Source: Nostoc sp. TCL26-01 (GTDB taxonomy: Bacteria > Cyanobacteriota > Cyanobacteriia > Cyanobacteriales > Nostocaceae). Taken from it: DNA of 64,000 bases. Below the pieces are notes generated by a model. It searched no databases. It saw nothing but the letters and a program-made list of their open reading frames with translations, and was not told the DNA's origin. The first letter of the stretch is position 1. Every line of letters starts with the position of its first letter. Of this stretch, positions 53,901 through 62,351 are shown in pieces. The stretch covers positions 79,906 through 143,905 of the forward strand of contig NZ_CP040299.1 of NCBI RefSeq assembly GCF_013393945.1, in the 5' to 3' direction. Both the position numbers and the translations under genes were made by a program.

Positions 53901-56398
53901 CTTATTTAGCGGCTTCACTCCGATTAAGGGGGTCTACTGAATTTACTAGAAAGCTTTTAGGCCCTCTTTTTATTGAGGTCATTCAAGCTGCCTTTACTTT
54001 AATTAACAACCCGTTAGTGCAAGCAGCATATAACGCTTTTAATCTGCTTTCTATTTCTCAGTCAGAGGCTTTTACTCTAGCAGACGCAAAGTCTTTGAAT
54101 TTGGTAGAGACAAACAATGTGTCATTTTCTAATGATTTTGCCTCTTTCGTTACCCTAGAGCAAGGATTACAGGTTGCTCTAGGTTTCCTCAACGATTTTG
54201 CTACTGCCCCTGATTTCACCACCAAAATGAATTTGGCATTTGGTGAAGATTGGGATGCTACTGTTGCTCAAAATTTAGCACAAGCATGGGCAAATGGAAA
54301 TTTCAGTAATTTACCTCCAATTAAAATTGTTTCTGCTTCAGAAATTAATAATGCAAGTGGTGCTTTCTCCATTAGCAGAAGCACAATCTACTTAGCCAGT
54401 GAATTTCTCAACAGCGCAACCAGTTCTCAAGCAGTTGCAAATGTTCTTCTTGAAGAAATTGGACACTATTTTGATTTACAAATTAACGAGCTAGATAGTC
54501 CTGGAGATGAAGGAGAAATTTTTGCTGCCCTTGTTCAAAATGTGCTACTAAGCGACACAGAATTACAGGCTCTTAAAGTTGAAAACGATCTTGTTGCTCT
54601 TCCTGGAGAAAGATCGCCTTGGGAATCAATGTCTAAATGGACAGTTGGGATTTGGAATGCCAGTCCCGATTGGGATCTTCAAACTTTTACTAATGCACTC
54701 GAAGGCATTAACACTCCTCCAGGTGTAGAAACTCCGATTCTCGATCAAGTTGCCACAGAAGACACTCCTTTTAGCTTTACCATTGCTGAAATTACCTTCA
54801 CCGAAATTGATGCAGGCGATTCTCTTACTTACTCAGCTACCCTCAGCAATGGCAATCCTTTACCCAATTGGTTGAGCTTTAACGCAACCACCCGTACATT
54901 GAGCGGCACTCCCTCCAACGATGATGTCGGCAATCTCAGCCTCAAGGTGACAGCAACCGACAGTGCCGGAGCTAGTGTGAGCAATACTTTTGGATTAGTG
55001 ATCGCTAATACTAATGATGCACCGACAGTGGAAAATGCGATCACTGACCAAAACGCCACTGAAGATGCACCTTTCAGCTTCATTATTCCTGCTAACACCT
55101 TTAGTGATGTGGATGCAGGCGACACACTCACCTACAGCGTTACCGTTGCCAACGGCAATCCTTTACCAAACTGGTTGAGCTTTGAAGCAATTACCCGCAC
55201 CTTTAGCGGCACTCCCACCAACGATGATGTCGCTACCCTCAACATCAAACTCACCGCCACTGACACCGCAGGCACAACAGCAACTGATACCTTTGCCCTG
55301 ACCGTAGCCAACATCAATGATGCTCCCACTCTCAGCAATATCAGCAAGGCAGGGAATGAGGATACAGTTATCAGCTTTAGTGTGGCAGACTTCACGAGCG
55401 CCTTCAGTGATATTGATGGCGACACCCTGACTAAGATTCAGATTACATCCTTGCCCACCAACGGTACTCTGAAACTGGGTAGTTCCAATATCAGCTTAAA
55501 TCAAGAAATTACTGTTGCTAGTTTAGGAAACCTAACTTTTACTCCTAATGCCAACTTCAACGGCTCTGTGAGTTTTGGCTGGAATGGCTCTGATGGTACT
55601 ACCTACGCCACGACAGCAGCAACCGTTAACTTAGCGATCGCTTCAGTTAACGATCTACCCATAGCCACTAATGATACTGCACAGACAAATCAGAACAGCG
55701 CAGTCATTATTAATGTGCTGGCTAACGACAGCGATATTGATGGTTCTCTCGTTCCCAGTGCGATCGCCCTTACCACTAATCCGAGTCATGGCACAGTGAG
55801 CCTGAACTCCTCTACGGGTGCAGCCACTTACACCCCAACAACGAATTTTGTAGGTACAGATAGCTTCACTTACACAATTAAGGATAACGAAGGTGGTATA
55901 TCCAATGCCGCTAAGGTCAGTATTACAATCAACTCTACTAGCAATTTGATTGAAGGTACGCTAGGGGCTGATGTGCTGGTTGGCACAGAACAGAATGACA
56001 GGATTAATGGTAAAACTGGCAATGATATCCTTTGGGGTCGGGCAGGCAATGACACTCTCTTAGGCGGAAATGGCAACGATATTCTTTGGGGTGGAACAGG
56101 CGATGACACTCTCTTAGGCGGAAATGGTAACGATATTCTTTGGGGTGGAGCAGGTAGCAACCTTTTCGTGTTGGCGGCGCGTGAGGGAACAGATATGATT
56201 GCTGACTTTAACCTTAACACCGACAAAATCGGACTGGCTGCCGGTCTGAGCTATGGACAATTAACTATAACCAAAGGCGATGGCATTAATTTCAATAATA
56301 CCCTGATTACTGTTACCAGTAGTAATGAACTGCTTACTGTCCTGAATGGTGTGCAGGCTAACACTCTAAACAGTACAATGTTTGTTCTCGTTGCTTAG
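50927..56398 (+). CDS. Mosaic surface protein: Calx-beta, C-type lectin, lipase-like, Ig-like, RTX
   Basis: The ATG at 50927 follows an ideal AAGGAGG site. ~1823 residues, no signal peptide. In order: an N-terminal domain with EEAGH (134-138) and GDEG; a Calx-beta segment; a C-type lectin-like domain (YYLTTVTTWTDAETQAQVLG, WIGLNDTASEGNFVWVSGEP); two Calx-beta segments; a lipase-3-like region with GHSLGG (Ser806); a second EEIGH domain (His1180) with GDEG; two cadherin-like/putative-Ig domains; a VCBS-like segment; RTX repeats (GGNGND, ILWGG) and an export tail. The 54-bp DNA repeats at 56019-56150 encode the RTX unit. It is likely type-I-secreted. Confidence 0.85.
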   Translation: MAKLFGSPETLLVGGWLIPFGYLSGASEPLLEVVRAAKRVTEDLLCNFASQPDFTVRIEPAFGSNFNPQSAEDLAKTWSKRDFSLLPPVVILPTAEMNGANGAFAAATNTIYLSQEFLSQNATNLEAIAKVLVEEAGHWVDQLLNNTDSPGDEGAIFSALVMGESLSNEALQQLKAEDDTGTIVVDGQQVQIENNSFPFFLFIEDGLIAEGDSGTNQVTINVFANRLARNVGPITIQFATADGTATAGSDYVATQGTLTFDPFNPLSFFQTITVPIIPDTQGEPTEFFTINFVPPDNVNLFNNSSPVGIINDDTISLSNGSQYYLTTVTTWTDAETQAQVLGGHLVTINDALEQQFLIDIFGTDTFWIGLNDTASEGNFVWVSGEPVTYINWTSGEPNDGDSALGGRSEDYVLMNWGFGGSWNDGEDDTVIRRGIIEVPGSSISISSGFTNEGNSGIAAFEVIVSLSSASNQTVTVEYTTVDDTALAGFDYIVTAGTLNFSPGETSKTITVPIIGDTEIESDENFIINLSNPTNAYLSPINQGIFSILDDDAAPEVSVSDSWVEVNENQDTVIKFKVTLSKPSTQSVTIVYSTSDGTATSTGQGEAKDYEYITDKTLTFAPGETTKEIEVTVYGERGVSDKDFEIFAKDTAYRDWVKDNDDVVVDIDQIPGIFPYTPYGDLGYYVDKVFNDPVSGFQAVGLTSDENFYLDIILSPDAKIAKGEGTGTIYDLGKAPVLAIRGTEPTGSQDFIADLDPYGVGVPQLLGTNLANLSDQTNRGEVTKWLQDVSQQEQGKVISKPNITGHSLGGALTQWVAAHYTKNGGNLGQIITFNSPGISGSNVFYKNNGIYRLVEGVNSFDKALSQKVTHFITSGDIVSMAGWQYIPGSYYLYDYSSGGISGVLGTHLNPTVAEEVGYDKTTGFFQKPRDLNQPFQEPSSKLSSPWFSYGLDPDYLIVTLAVSLLGSVTVGTELAIKLRNSLAGVVAAETIFPYLAASLRLRGSTEFTRKLLGPLFIEVIQAAFTLINNPLVQAAYNAFNLLSISQSEAFTLADAKSLNLVETNNVSFSNDFASFVTLEQGLQVALGFLNDFATAPDFTTKMNLAFGEDWDATVAQNLAQAWANGNFSNLPPIKIVSASEINNASGAFSISRSTIYLASEFLNSATSSQAVANVLLEEIGHYFDLQINELDSPGDEGEIFAALVQNVLLSDTELQALKVENDLVALPGERSPWESMSKWTVGIWNASPDWDLQTFTNALEGINTPPGVETPILDQVATEDTPFSFTIAEITFTEIDAGDSLTYSATLSNGNPLPNWLSFNATTRTLSGTPSNDDVGNLSLKVTATDSAGASVSNTFGLVIANTNDAPTVENAITDQNATEDAPFSFIIPANTFSDVDAGDTLTYSVTVANGNPLPNWLSFEAITRTFSGTPTNDDVATLNIKLTATDTAGTTATDTFALTVANINDAPTLSNISKAGNEDTVISFSVADFTSAFSDIDGDTLTKIQITSLPTNGTLKLGSSNISLNQEITVASLGNLTFTPNANFNGSVSFGWNGSDGTTYATTAATVNLAIASVNDLPIATNDTAQTNQNSAVIINVLANDSDIDGSLVPSAIALTTNPSHGTVSLNSSTGAATYTPTTNFVGTDSFTYTIKDNEGGISNAAKVSITINSTSNLIEGTLGADVLVGTEQNDRINGKTGNDILWGRAGNDTLLGGNGNDILWGGTGDDTLLGGNGNDILWGGAGSNLFVLAAREGTDMIADFNLNTDKIGLAAGLSYGQLTITKGDGINFNNTLITVTSSNELLTVLNGVQANTLNSTMFVLVA

Positions 56399-56474
56399 GC
56401 TACGGCGTTAGCGGAGCTTAACGAAGTTATCGCTTGCTTGGGCAAAATTTACATCATGATCAGCTAGTGAAATC

Positions 56475-57143
56475 TCACTCAAGATTTCCCATTACCCAAA
56501 TATCGTGGCTATTATAAAAATCTCCTCTCTGCTCTAATGTAAAACCACCCAGCAACAATCCCAACCATACCTCTACCATCGGCATTTTCAAGACCCGTTG
56601 TAGTTTAGTTAGCGTAATTTCATCTTTCACTTGTGCAAGATAGTGAGCGATCGCACTCTGCCATTTCTGCACATCTTCATCACCAGCCAACCGATGAACA
56701 TCTTCTACAGTTTGAATCTCAAGCATTGCCAAGACATTCTCTTTCCCAACCGGAGCAGCTACTGAATTATGACTTTCGGCAGCATGAGAAAACTGGTGTG
56801 GCCCATGAGGTCTAAAAGTCTGCGGTGCTGGTTCTTCTATTAGGTCATCCAAATCGAGATACATTGTCGTCCGCACTAACCCAGCAAAGATATCTGTGCT
56901 GACAACCGGCCCCAAAGTATCGTTCTGATAGCGGACATCTGACAACAGTAAATCAGCACGAGATTTGAGAATATCTGCAATTTGGGAAAAGGCTTGTGCT
57001 GCGGTTGATAATTGTGCTTCCACAGATAAACTCTCAAGCTCGGCATCTAAACAATCCCATACTGGAGCAAGTGTTGATGTCGGTGGAGCTTCTGACATCT
57101 CATCCAAAATATCCCAAATTGTTAATTGGCGATAGCTAGTCAT
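56475..57143 (-). CDS. Hypothetical protein, last gene of the recombinase operon
   Basis: The protein has 222 residues. It is acidic at the N-terminus (TIWDILDEMSEAPPTSTLAP) and helical elsewhere (ESLSVEAQLSTAAQAFSQIA, TLTKLQRVLKMPMVEVWLGL), ending with an aromatic motif (RGDFYNSHDIWVMGNL). No family is recognised. The start overlaps the stop of the 155-aa gene by 4 bp, so it is coupled to it and to the recombinase. A role in recombinase regulation or target choice is possible but unproven. Confidence 0.7.
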   Translation of the reverse strand: MTSYRQLTIWDILDEMSEAPPTSTLAPVWDCLDAELESLSVEAQLSTAAQAFSQIADILKSRADLLLSDVRYQNDTLGPVVSTDIFAGLVRTTMYLDLDDLIEEPAPQTFRPHGPHQFSHAAESHNSVAAPVGKENVLAMLEIQTVEDVHRLAGDEDVQKWQSAIAHYLAQVKDEITLTKLQRVLKMPMVEVWLGLLLGGFTLEQRGDFYNSHDIWVMGNLE

Positions 57144-57607
57144 AATTCAGGATGCAATGGGCAAGGTCGGACTGGGCAGTGAGTCGGGCTAATCTCAAAC
57201 ATATCCTTATATTGGTGGAGCGTAACACCATACTGTGTGGCAAATGCCTGCAATACCTGATCTGTATAAGCGCGTATCTTGCCAGCCGTTAGCCCAAAGC
57301 AGTGGATTGGTTCTAAACGACAGATAGGCTTTTGCCCCAGCCATAGCTCTGCCGACATAGCGTGTAAGGGTTTATCCCCCGATTCTTTATACAAATACAG
57401 TACAGCAAAATATGTTGCAGGCGGTTCAACGGCGATTGCCTCAATCTGCCCAGAATCATCTTTACTTTTGTTGCGGTAGAAGGAACGGCGATTGTGACAA
57501 ACCTTCGGATTCCAGCAGCCATCCCCTTCTGTCCCATGCAGCACCTTAGCCTTAGATGTTGGCAACTTTGCACACAGTTGACACTTCGGATCAAGTGGCT
57601 TGGGCAT
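57140..57607 (-). CDS. Cys-rich (zinc-binding type) hypothetical protein, middle gene
   Basis: The protein has 155 residues. The N-terminus has CxxC (CQLCAKLPTSKAK) and a further Cys pair (GCWNPKVCHNRR), giving a likely four-Cys zinc site. The remaining protein is alpha/beta with AELWLGQKPICRLEPIHCFG and ends HCPVRPCPLHPEL. It starts 3 bp after the recombinase stop and overlaps the next gene by 4 bp, so all three are one transcript. It may bind DNA or a partner, by inference. Confidence 0.75.
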   Translation of the reverse strand: MPKPLDPKCQLCAKLPTSKAKVLHGTEGDGCWNPKVCHNRRSFYRNKSKDDSGQIEAIAVEPPATYFAVLYLYKESGDKPLHAMSAELWLGQKPICRLEPIHCFGLTAGKIRAYTDQVLQAFATQYGVTLHQYKDMFEISPTHCPVRPCPLHPEL

Positions 57608-57610
57608 GGG

Positions 57611-58645
57611 TTACTCCGCTTCTTGTTCACCAATAGCACGATAGTAAGCAGCGATCGCCGCCTCTTGTTCACTCCGCAGTGTATACCGTCGAAATGCTTT
57701 CTCGCTTTGGTGTCCCGTCAGCTTCCGCGCGTGACTAGGATCAACTCCTAATAACAATAAGTCAGTGGCGTAAGTATGCCGAAATTGGTGTGGATGTAAA
57801 TCTTCAATACCAGATAGTTCACCGATTTTTTCCACAGCAAAATAAATGCCATGATAACTCAAGCGTTCGCCCTTGTATGAGGCGTGATGTGAGATCATTA
57901 ACGGGGTGAGGCTATTTAGTTCTTCACCCTGTTCGCTGCGCGATCGCAAATACGCCTCTAACACCTCGCAGCTTTCCTTGCGTAATGGCACTAAGCGCGG
58001 TTCATTGGTTTTGGTATCGGGCAAGAACAGCAGTTTGCCATCGAATGACCCAACATTTAACTGTACAATTTCCCCAGCGCGGAGGCCGTGACTAAGAATG
58101 TGGACAAGTGCGGTATCCCGTTGCTTTGTTTCTCCCAAAAATTCTAAAGCTGACCACACTCGCTCCATCTGTTCATCAGTTAAGCTTTGAGCAGGTGGTA
58201 GAGGTACTTTTTCTAGTTTTATACCTAGCGTGGGATTAGTAGCGATTATATCTGGATACGTATAGCACATCCACTTGAAAAAGCTTTTAAGTGCAGCGAC
58301 CCCAGCGTTGATACTACTTTTTGACAGGGATTTCCCTGTATCAGTTTTTACTTCATTACGCAGATATTCCTTGTATAACCCAAGGTGGCGCGGACGTAGT
58401 TCGTGATAGTGTAGCTGTGTCCATCCTAAGAATCGCTTAAGTTCGCGTTCGTACATTTTGCGACTGTTCGGCGCAAGATTGGTACTACGTAAAAACTCCT
58501 GTAGTTTTATCCACCGTATGTCTGTGGGTAGAGATGTTTTTGTGGCACTACGTCTTCCTTGCTGCTGCACCACCGATACAGCTTCATCATTTAAGGGAAT
58601 GAGCTTGATAGGAGGTAGGTTGTCAAACTGGGGGTTGTTTACCAT
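57611..58645 (-). CDS. Tyrosine recombinase/integrase
   Basis: The protein has 344 residues from the ATG at 58645; a TTG 42 bp upstream is in frame but weaker. N-terminal core-binding domain (residues ~45-130, with LAPNSRKMYERELKRFLGW). The catalytic set is Arg189 (SHGLRAGEI), Lys near 212 (LLFLPDTKTNEP), HxxR 286-289 (HQFRHTYATDL), His312 (LTGHQSEK) and Tyr321 (AFRRYTL). All appear intact. First gene of the three-gene unit with the Cys-rich and 222-aa proteins. It probably moves or resolves a mobile segment; no att site could be identified. Confidence 0.9.
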   Translation of the reverse strand: MVNNPQFDNLPPIKLIPLNDEAVSVVQQQGRRSATKTSLPTDIRWIKLQEFLRSTNLAPNSRKMYERELKRFLGWTQLHYHELRPRHLGLYKEYLRNEVKTDTGKSLSKSSINAGVAALKSFFKWMCYTYPDIIATNPTLGIKLEKVPLPPAQSLTDEQMERVWSALEFLGETKQRDTALVHILSHGLRAGEIVQLNVGSFDGKLLFLPDTKTNEPRLVPLRKESCEVLEAYLRSRSEQGEELNSLTPLMISHHASYKGERLSYHGIYFAVEKIGELSGIEDLHPHQFRHTYATDLLLLGVDPSHARKLTGHQSEKAFRRYTLRSEQEAAIAAYYRAIGEQEAE

Positions 58646-58853
58646 GTTGCAGTGAGCGCTTGGAAGCAGTGTAGCACTAACACCCAAAATTGTATGTGAC
58701 TTTTGGTAAAAGTTGTCTACCTCGTCGCCAGAATGTTTGCCAATGTTAGTGCTGACCTAAATCGATTGAAATCTGTATAGTAGTTAGTTATGAAAACTGT
58801 CCGTAAAAAGCCGCCTTAATTGGACACTCATAACAAATTAAAGCAATATTAAA

Positions 58854-59456
58854 TCACAATAGACCAGTAGATATCGCAACTACTCCGAGTAAAATATGAC
58901 TCAGAATCACACTATATAAATTTCTGAACCGTGTGTAGTGATATCCCCAAACAAAGCCGATTATTAGTGTAAATACTAAAGTTGCTAAATCCCAGTAAAT
59001 TGCATGACCAAAGCTATATAAGATAGAAGAAACAACAAGGAAGTATTGAGAAAAACCAGCTTGGGAGAAAAGATGATAGAGATAACCCCTATATAAAAAT
59101 TCCTGAAATGGAGCAGACAATAAAATAAAGAGTAAATAAAAGTACCATTGCAGATCAGAATTATCAACTCTTGTTCCTTTAAGAAAGCAAAACAATATTA
59201 TTAATATAATAAATCCTAATGTTGTCGGTAATATATCTCTGAGAGCAGGTTCTAGATTGTTGTAAGAAAAACCTAGCTGTTGTAAATTTACATTTTTGAA
59301 GATAGCAGATAAAATTACTAGAGTAGTAACAATTCCTAGTAAGATAAATCGATAAGTAAACGGGATATAACGAATAAGTAGCAATACAACAGGAAAAATA
59401 TATAATAATCCAATAATTAATATGGCTTTATTTTTTTCGTTTACTGATGCAGCCAT
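58854..59456 (-). CDS. CPBP-like intramembrane protease family protein
   Basis: The 200-residue protein has about six membrane helices. The CPBP/CAAX motif 1 is usually EExxxR; here it is Gln118-Glu119-x3-Arg123 (APFQEFLYRGYLY), so the first Glu is replaced. Motif His151 (SFGHAIYWD) and a third motif His187 (VILSHILLG) are present. Last gene of the regulator-DUF1822C-CHAT operon, starting 1 bp after the CHAT gene stop. CPBP proteins include membrane metalloproteases and phage-defence or self-immunity proteins. Activity is uncertain because of the replaced Glu. Confidence 0.8.
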   Translation of the reverse strand: MAASVNEKNKAILIIGLLYIFPVVLLLIRYIPFTYRFILLGIVTTLVILSAIFKNVNLQQLGFSYNNLEPALRDILPTTLGFIILIILFCFLKGTRVDNSDLQWYFYLLFILLSAPFQEFLYRGYLYHLFSQAGFSQYFLVVSSILYSFGHAIYWDLATLVFTLIIGFVWGYHYTRFRNLYSVILSHILLGVVAISTGLL

Positions 59457-59457
59457 T

Positions 59458-61758
59458 TTAGATTTCCCTCACTTTATAATCAATTAAATAAATGATTACA
59501 ATAAAGAGAAAAATAAAAAAGGTAATTGCTCCCAGCCAAGTAATAAATAAACTCTTACAACTAATTCCAAACATCTGATCAATGAGAGATATCCCACCCC
59601 AAATCCTCATTAAACTAGTCAGCACCACTACAGCAATCACAACAAAGCTTAAAATATAGCGATACTTGAGTGATTTAAGCTGAGTCATAGTCACAATCAG
59701 TGTCATAACTAATAGAGAAAATATGAATAAATATACTAACCCTGCCAGATTAGTTAATTCTGTATTTGTAGCAAATAATAATGGCTTAATTTTATTTGTA
59801 TAGTAAGAATAAAACGGACACCATAACAGCAACCCTGTATCACAGACAATCAAATAAATAATATATTTGTGCTTCTTAAATACTGATGTAGGATCGAGTA
59901 AATTTTGGACAAGTAAAGCAAACAATTCTGCTCCGCAAAAAAAGATCATGAAGTAACTGAAGGCATAAAACCAACGACTGATGGATAATTGATTATTCCA
60001 AATTCGATACTTCAAAGCAAATCCTAGAAAATTATTATAGCCTTGGTAATTTTGATTCTGTTTATCCTGTGGATTAGTACTAATAAATTGTTGCACAGAT
60101 GCTTCGATATCTTGCTTTTTTAGCGTAATGTCACCTTGAAAATCAATTATTTGCGAACTATCTAACAAATCTTTTGGAATAGTTTTTAGACTATATTTGA
60201 ATAGTTTATCCCCTGAAGATTCCTCAACTAAATTCTGTGAATTTACAACTCCTATTGCATTTGATTTTAACTCAAACAGCAGAGTAGGATCAGTGTTTAA
60301 ATCCAAAGCTAGCGCAATGCTGGTAAACACAAATACTATAGCTGTGAAACCCCAAAATATCTTCGCCTTTTGTCGAATTAAGCAGATTGCTCTGTATAGT
60401 CCATATAGTGATATGCCAAGAAACAGAGATGGATAAATGACAATATGTGGATAAAGTTGAGCATAAAGCTTGAAAGTCTGGAAATTTCCAAACTCTAACC
60501 AAATGCTGAGTGGTAGTCCTATAACTGCTAATAGCAAGATTGCCAAAAGCAGAAACTCCCATTTTCTATCTAATCTCCGTTCAGTAAACATCCCATCCCA
60601 GGTGAGCGATCGCGCTTCCGGATTCGCTACAATTACAGGTAGCCAACTTTTACCAGGATGTTTACCGTCTTCGTCAAACTCTTGGCGCAAAAACTCACGT
60701 GCTGTACGCATGGAAGCAAATAGCGATTTACCTTTGACAAAAGCGGTGAGCAAATGTTTCAATAGCCTACGAGCCAACAAGGATTCGACAGGCTCACGCA
60801 TGACGATACAATAAGGTAAAGATAGGGAAGTTAGTTGATTTGCTAAACCCAAACCATCACAGGAATTAAAAATAGCTAACTGTAACTTATCTCGAATTAG
60901 CTTTTCTAATTGAGTAGTGAGATCATCAATAGGAATCCTTTCACCAGGTTTGATTTCAATCCAACCAATTTTACCGTTTTTATCACTGCCACTATGACCA
61001 GCAAAGAAAAATATATGCCAACCTTTCGGTTCTTGCAAAGCTTTTTCTAAAGCTTCTCGATTTGGTTGGTGCAAAAATTCAATTAGTCCCCCATATTTTT
61101 CTAAACTGGCAATTAGACTCTTTTCTTCATCTAAATCCAGTGTTTCATCTCCAAAAACCGCAAGAATTCTCACTCGTGCATCTAACAAAAGTGTTTGTTT
61201 TTGCTCTGGACGCTTGAAATTTGTGGCACTAATCGATACTTCTGTATGAGAGTGATTAATAAAGAATCTTTGCAGTACGTCCCATTCTTGCCAAGGTAGC
61301 GCTCTTAAGTCTCTATTTTCAGTTTGAATAAAAACCTGGATCTCTTCTTTACCTGCATAGTAACTTTCTAGAACTTGCTTAATTTTAGGATCTTTATTGC
61401 CATCTTCATTAATCCATCCACTTTCATTCAGCCAATGATTTAATCCAGTCTTAAAATTATTCGCTATTTGCTCAAAGTTAATATTGCTATCATCACTTTC
61501 GAGATGATTATTTTTGGCTAGAGGTTCTAACTTAATTCGCCTAACAGAAGCATCATGAAGATTAGGTGCAATATATTTTTGCCATTGACGAAATGAATTT
61601 ATCAGATTTTTAGGTAAAAGAGATAAATAAGAACCTGAACCCAGTTCTTGCAACAGTCCCACATCATCATAAACTGTGAGTGTGACAGGTAAAGCTGCTA
61701 AAGTTACACGTTCTAATTGGACACAAGACCCAAATTTCAGGTATATTCTTTTCACCAT
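59458..61758 (-). CDS. CHAT-domain multi-spanning membrane protein
   Basis: The 766-residue protein is homologous to the CHAT-CHASE2 protein at 23612 in its N-terminal half: the stretch ENRDLRALPWQEWDVL, then CHAT with His255 (FFAGHSGSD) and Cys300 (FNSCDGLGLA). The CHASE2 part is replaced. One helix at ~400-420 and several more up to residue ~760 surround an exposed loop (residues ~490-570, VVNSQNLVEESSGDKLFKYS). The likely topology puts CHAT inside the cell and the loop outside. It is translated with the upstream 186-aa gene (9-bp gap) and the downstream CPBP gene (1-bp gap). Confidence 0.9.
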   Translation of the reverse strand: MVKRIYLKFGSCVQLERVTLAALPVTLTVYDDVGLLQELGSGSYLSLLPKNLINSFRQWQKYIAPNLHDASVRRIKLEPLAKNNHLESDDSNINFEQIANNFKTGLNHWLNESGWINEDGNKDPKIKQVLESYYAGKEEIQVFIQTENRDLRALPWQEWDVLQRFFINHSHTEVSISATNFKRPEQKQTLLLDARVRILAVFGDETLDLDEEKSLIASLEKYGGLIEFLHQPNREALEKALQEPKGWHIFFFAGHSGSDKNGKIGWIEIKPGERIPIDDLTTQLEKLIRDKLQLAIFNSCDGLGLANQLTSLSLPYCIVMREPVESLLARRLLKHLLTAFVKGKSLFASMRTAREFLRQEFDEDGKHPGKSWLPVIVANPEARSLTWDGMFTERRLDRKWEFLLLAILLLAVIGLPLSIWLEFGNFQTFKLYAQLYPHIVIYPSLFLGISLYGLYRAICLIRQKAKIFWGFTAIVFVFTSIALALDLNTDPTLLFELKSNAIGVVNSQNLVEESSGDKLFKYSLKTIPKDLLDSSQIIDFQGDITLKKQDIEASVQQFISTNPQDKQNQNYQGYNNFLGFALKYRIWNNQLSISRWFYAFSYFMIFFCGAELFALLVQNLLDPTSVFKKHKYIIYLIVCDTGLLLWCPFYSYYTNKIKPLLFATNTELTNLAGLVYLFIFSLLVMTLIVTMTQLKSLKYRYILSFVVIAVVVLTSLMRIWGGISLIDQMFGISCKSLFITWLGAITFFIFLFIVIIYLIDYKVREI

Positions 61759-61767
61759 GACAAACAG

Positions 61768-62328
61768 CTACCCTGGAAAATCTTCTTGAATAGTTTCATT
61801 TCCCAAAGTTAAGCCAACACTAAAGCGATCGCTCAATTCACAAGTAAATCTTTGACCATAAGTAATATCCAGTATATTACTTTGAGTATCCGCAGATTTT
61901 TCGAGAATAATTTCGCCAAATTCATCAAAGATGCTGGCTTTTAAGCCTACAGGCAAATACCCCTTACCTGCAAGTGGACGAACTTGCAAAAATATTTGGA
62001 TTTCTGTTGGACTTAATGAACCTATTGTGATTAGCAGTTCTACAGAATTATCCTGGAATTTAATTAGCTTGATACCTGTAGTAGATTGGGTACTTCTGAC
62101 GGCTGGTTGTAGTCCCTTTTGCCAAAGACTATCTAACCAAACCCTGTATAAATCTAGTTCCAATGCTGCTGTTGCTGGCTCAGATTCTAGTTGTTCAGCA
62201 GATACCATCTTCACATCTAAAATTTTTATATCTAAGAGGTTATTTAATTCGCCAGCTTCAAAAAGAGCTAGAATTTCGTCCAGTTCATCTTGAGGGCCTT
62301 CGATAATAAAAGTTTTGCGTTTTGGCAT
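61768..62328 (-). CDS. Stand-alone DUF1822 C-terminal-like protein
   Basis: The protein has 186 residues. The C-terminal ~110 residues (VELLITIGSLSPTEIQIFLQ, then GYLPVGLKASIFDEFGEIIL and RFTCELSDRFSVGLTL) line up with the C-terminal beta domain of the DUF1822 protein at 22387 (YLPPALKLVLLSESE etc.). The N-terminal ~75 residues are acidic and helical (GPQDELDEILALFEAGEL). GAGGAC precedes the ATG. It is placed like DUF1822 in the region-4 operon, immediately before a CHAT membrane protein. The shared context suggests a binding partner of the CHAT protein. Confidence 0.7.
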   Translation of the reverse strand: MPKRKTFIIEGPQDELDEILALFEAGELNNLLDIKILDVKMVSAEQLESEPATAALELDLYRVWLDSLWQKGLQPAVRSTQSTTGIKLIKFQDNSVELLITIGSLSPTEIQIFLQVRPLAGKGYLPVGLKASIFDEFGEIILEKSADTQSNILDITYGQRFTCELSDRFSVGLTLGNETIQEDFPG

Positions 62329-62351
62329 AATTTTATGTCCTCAATATTGGT

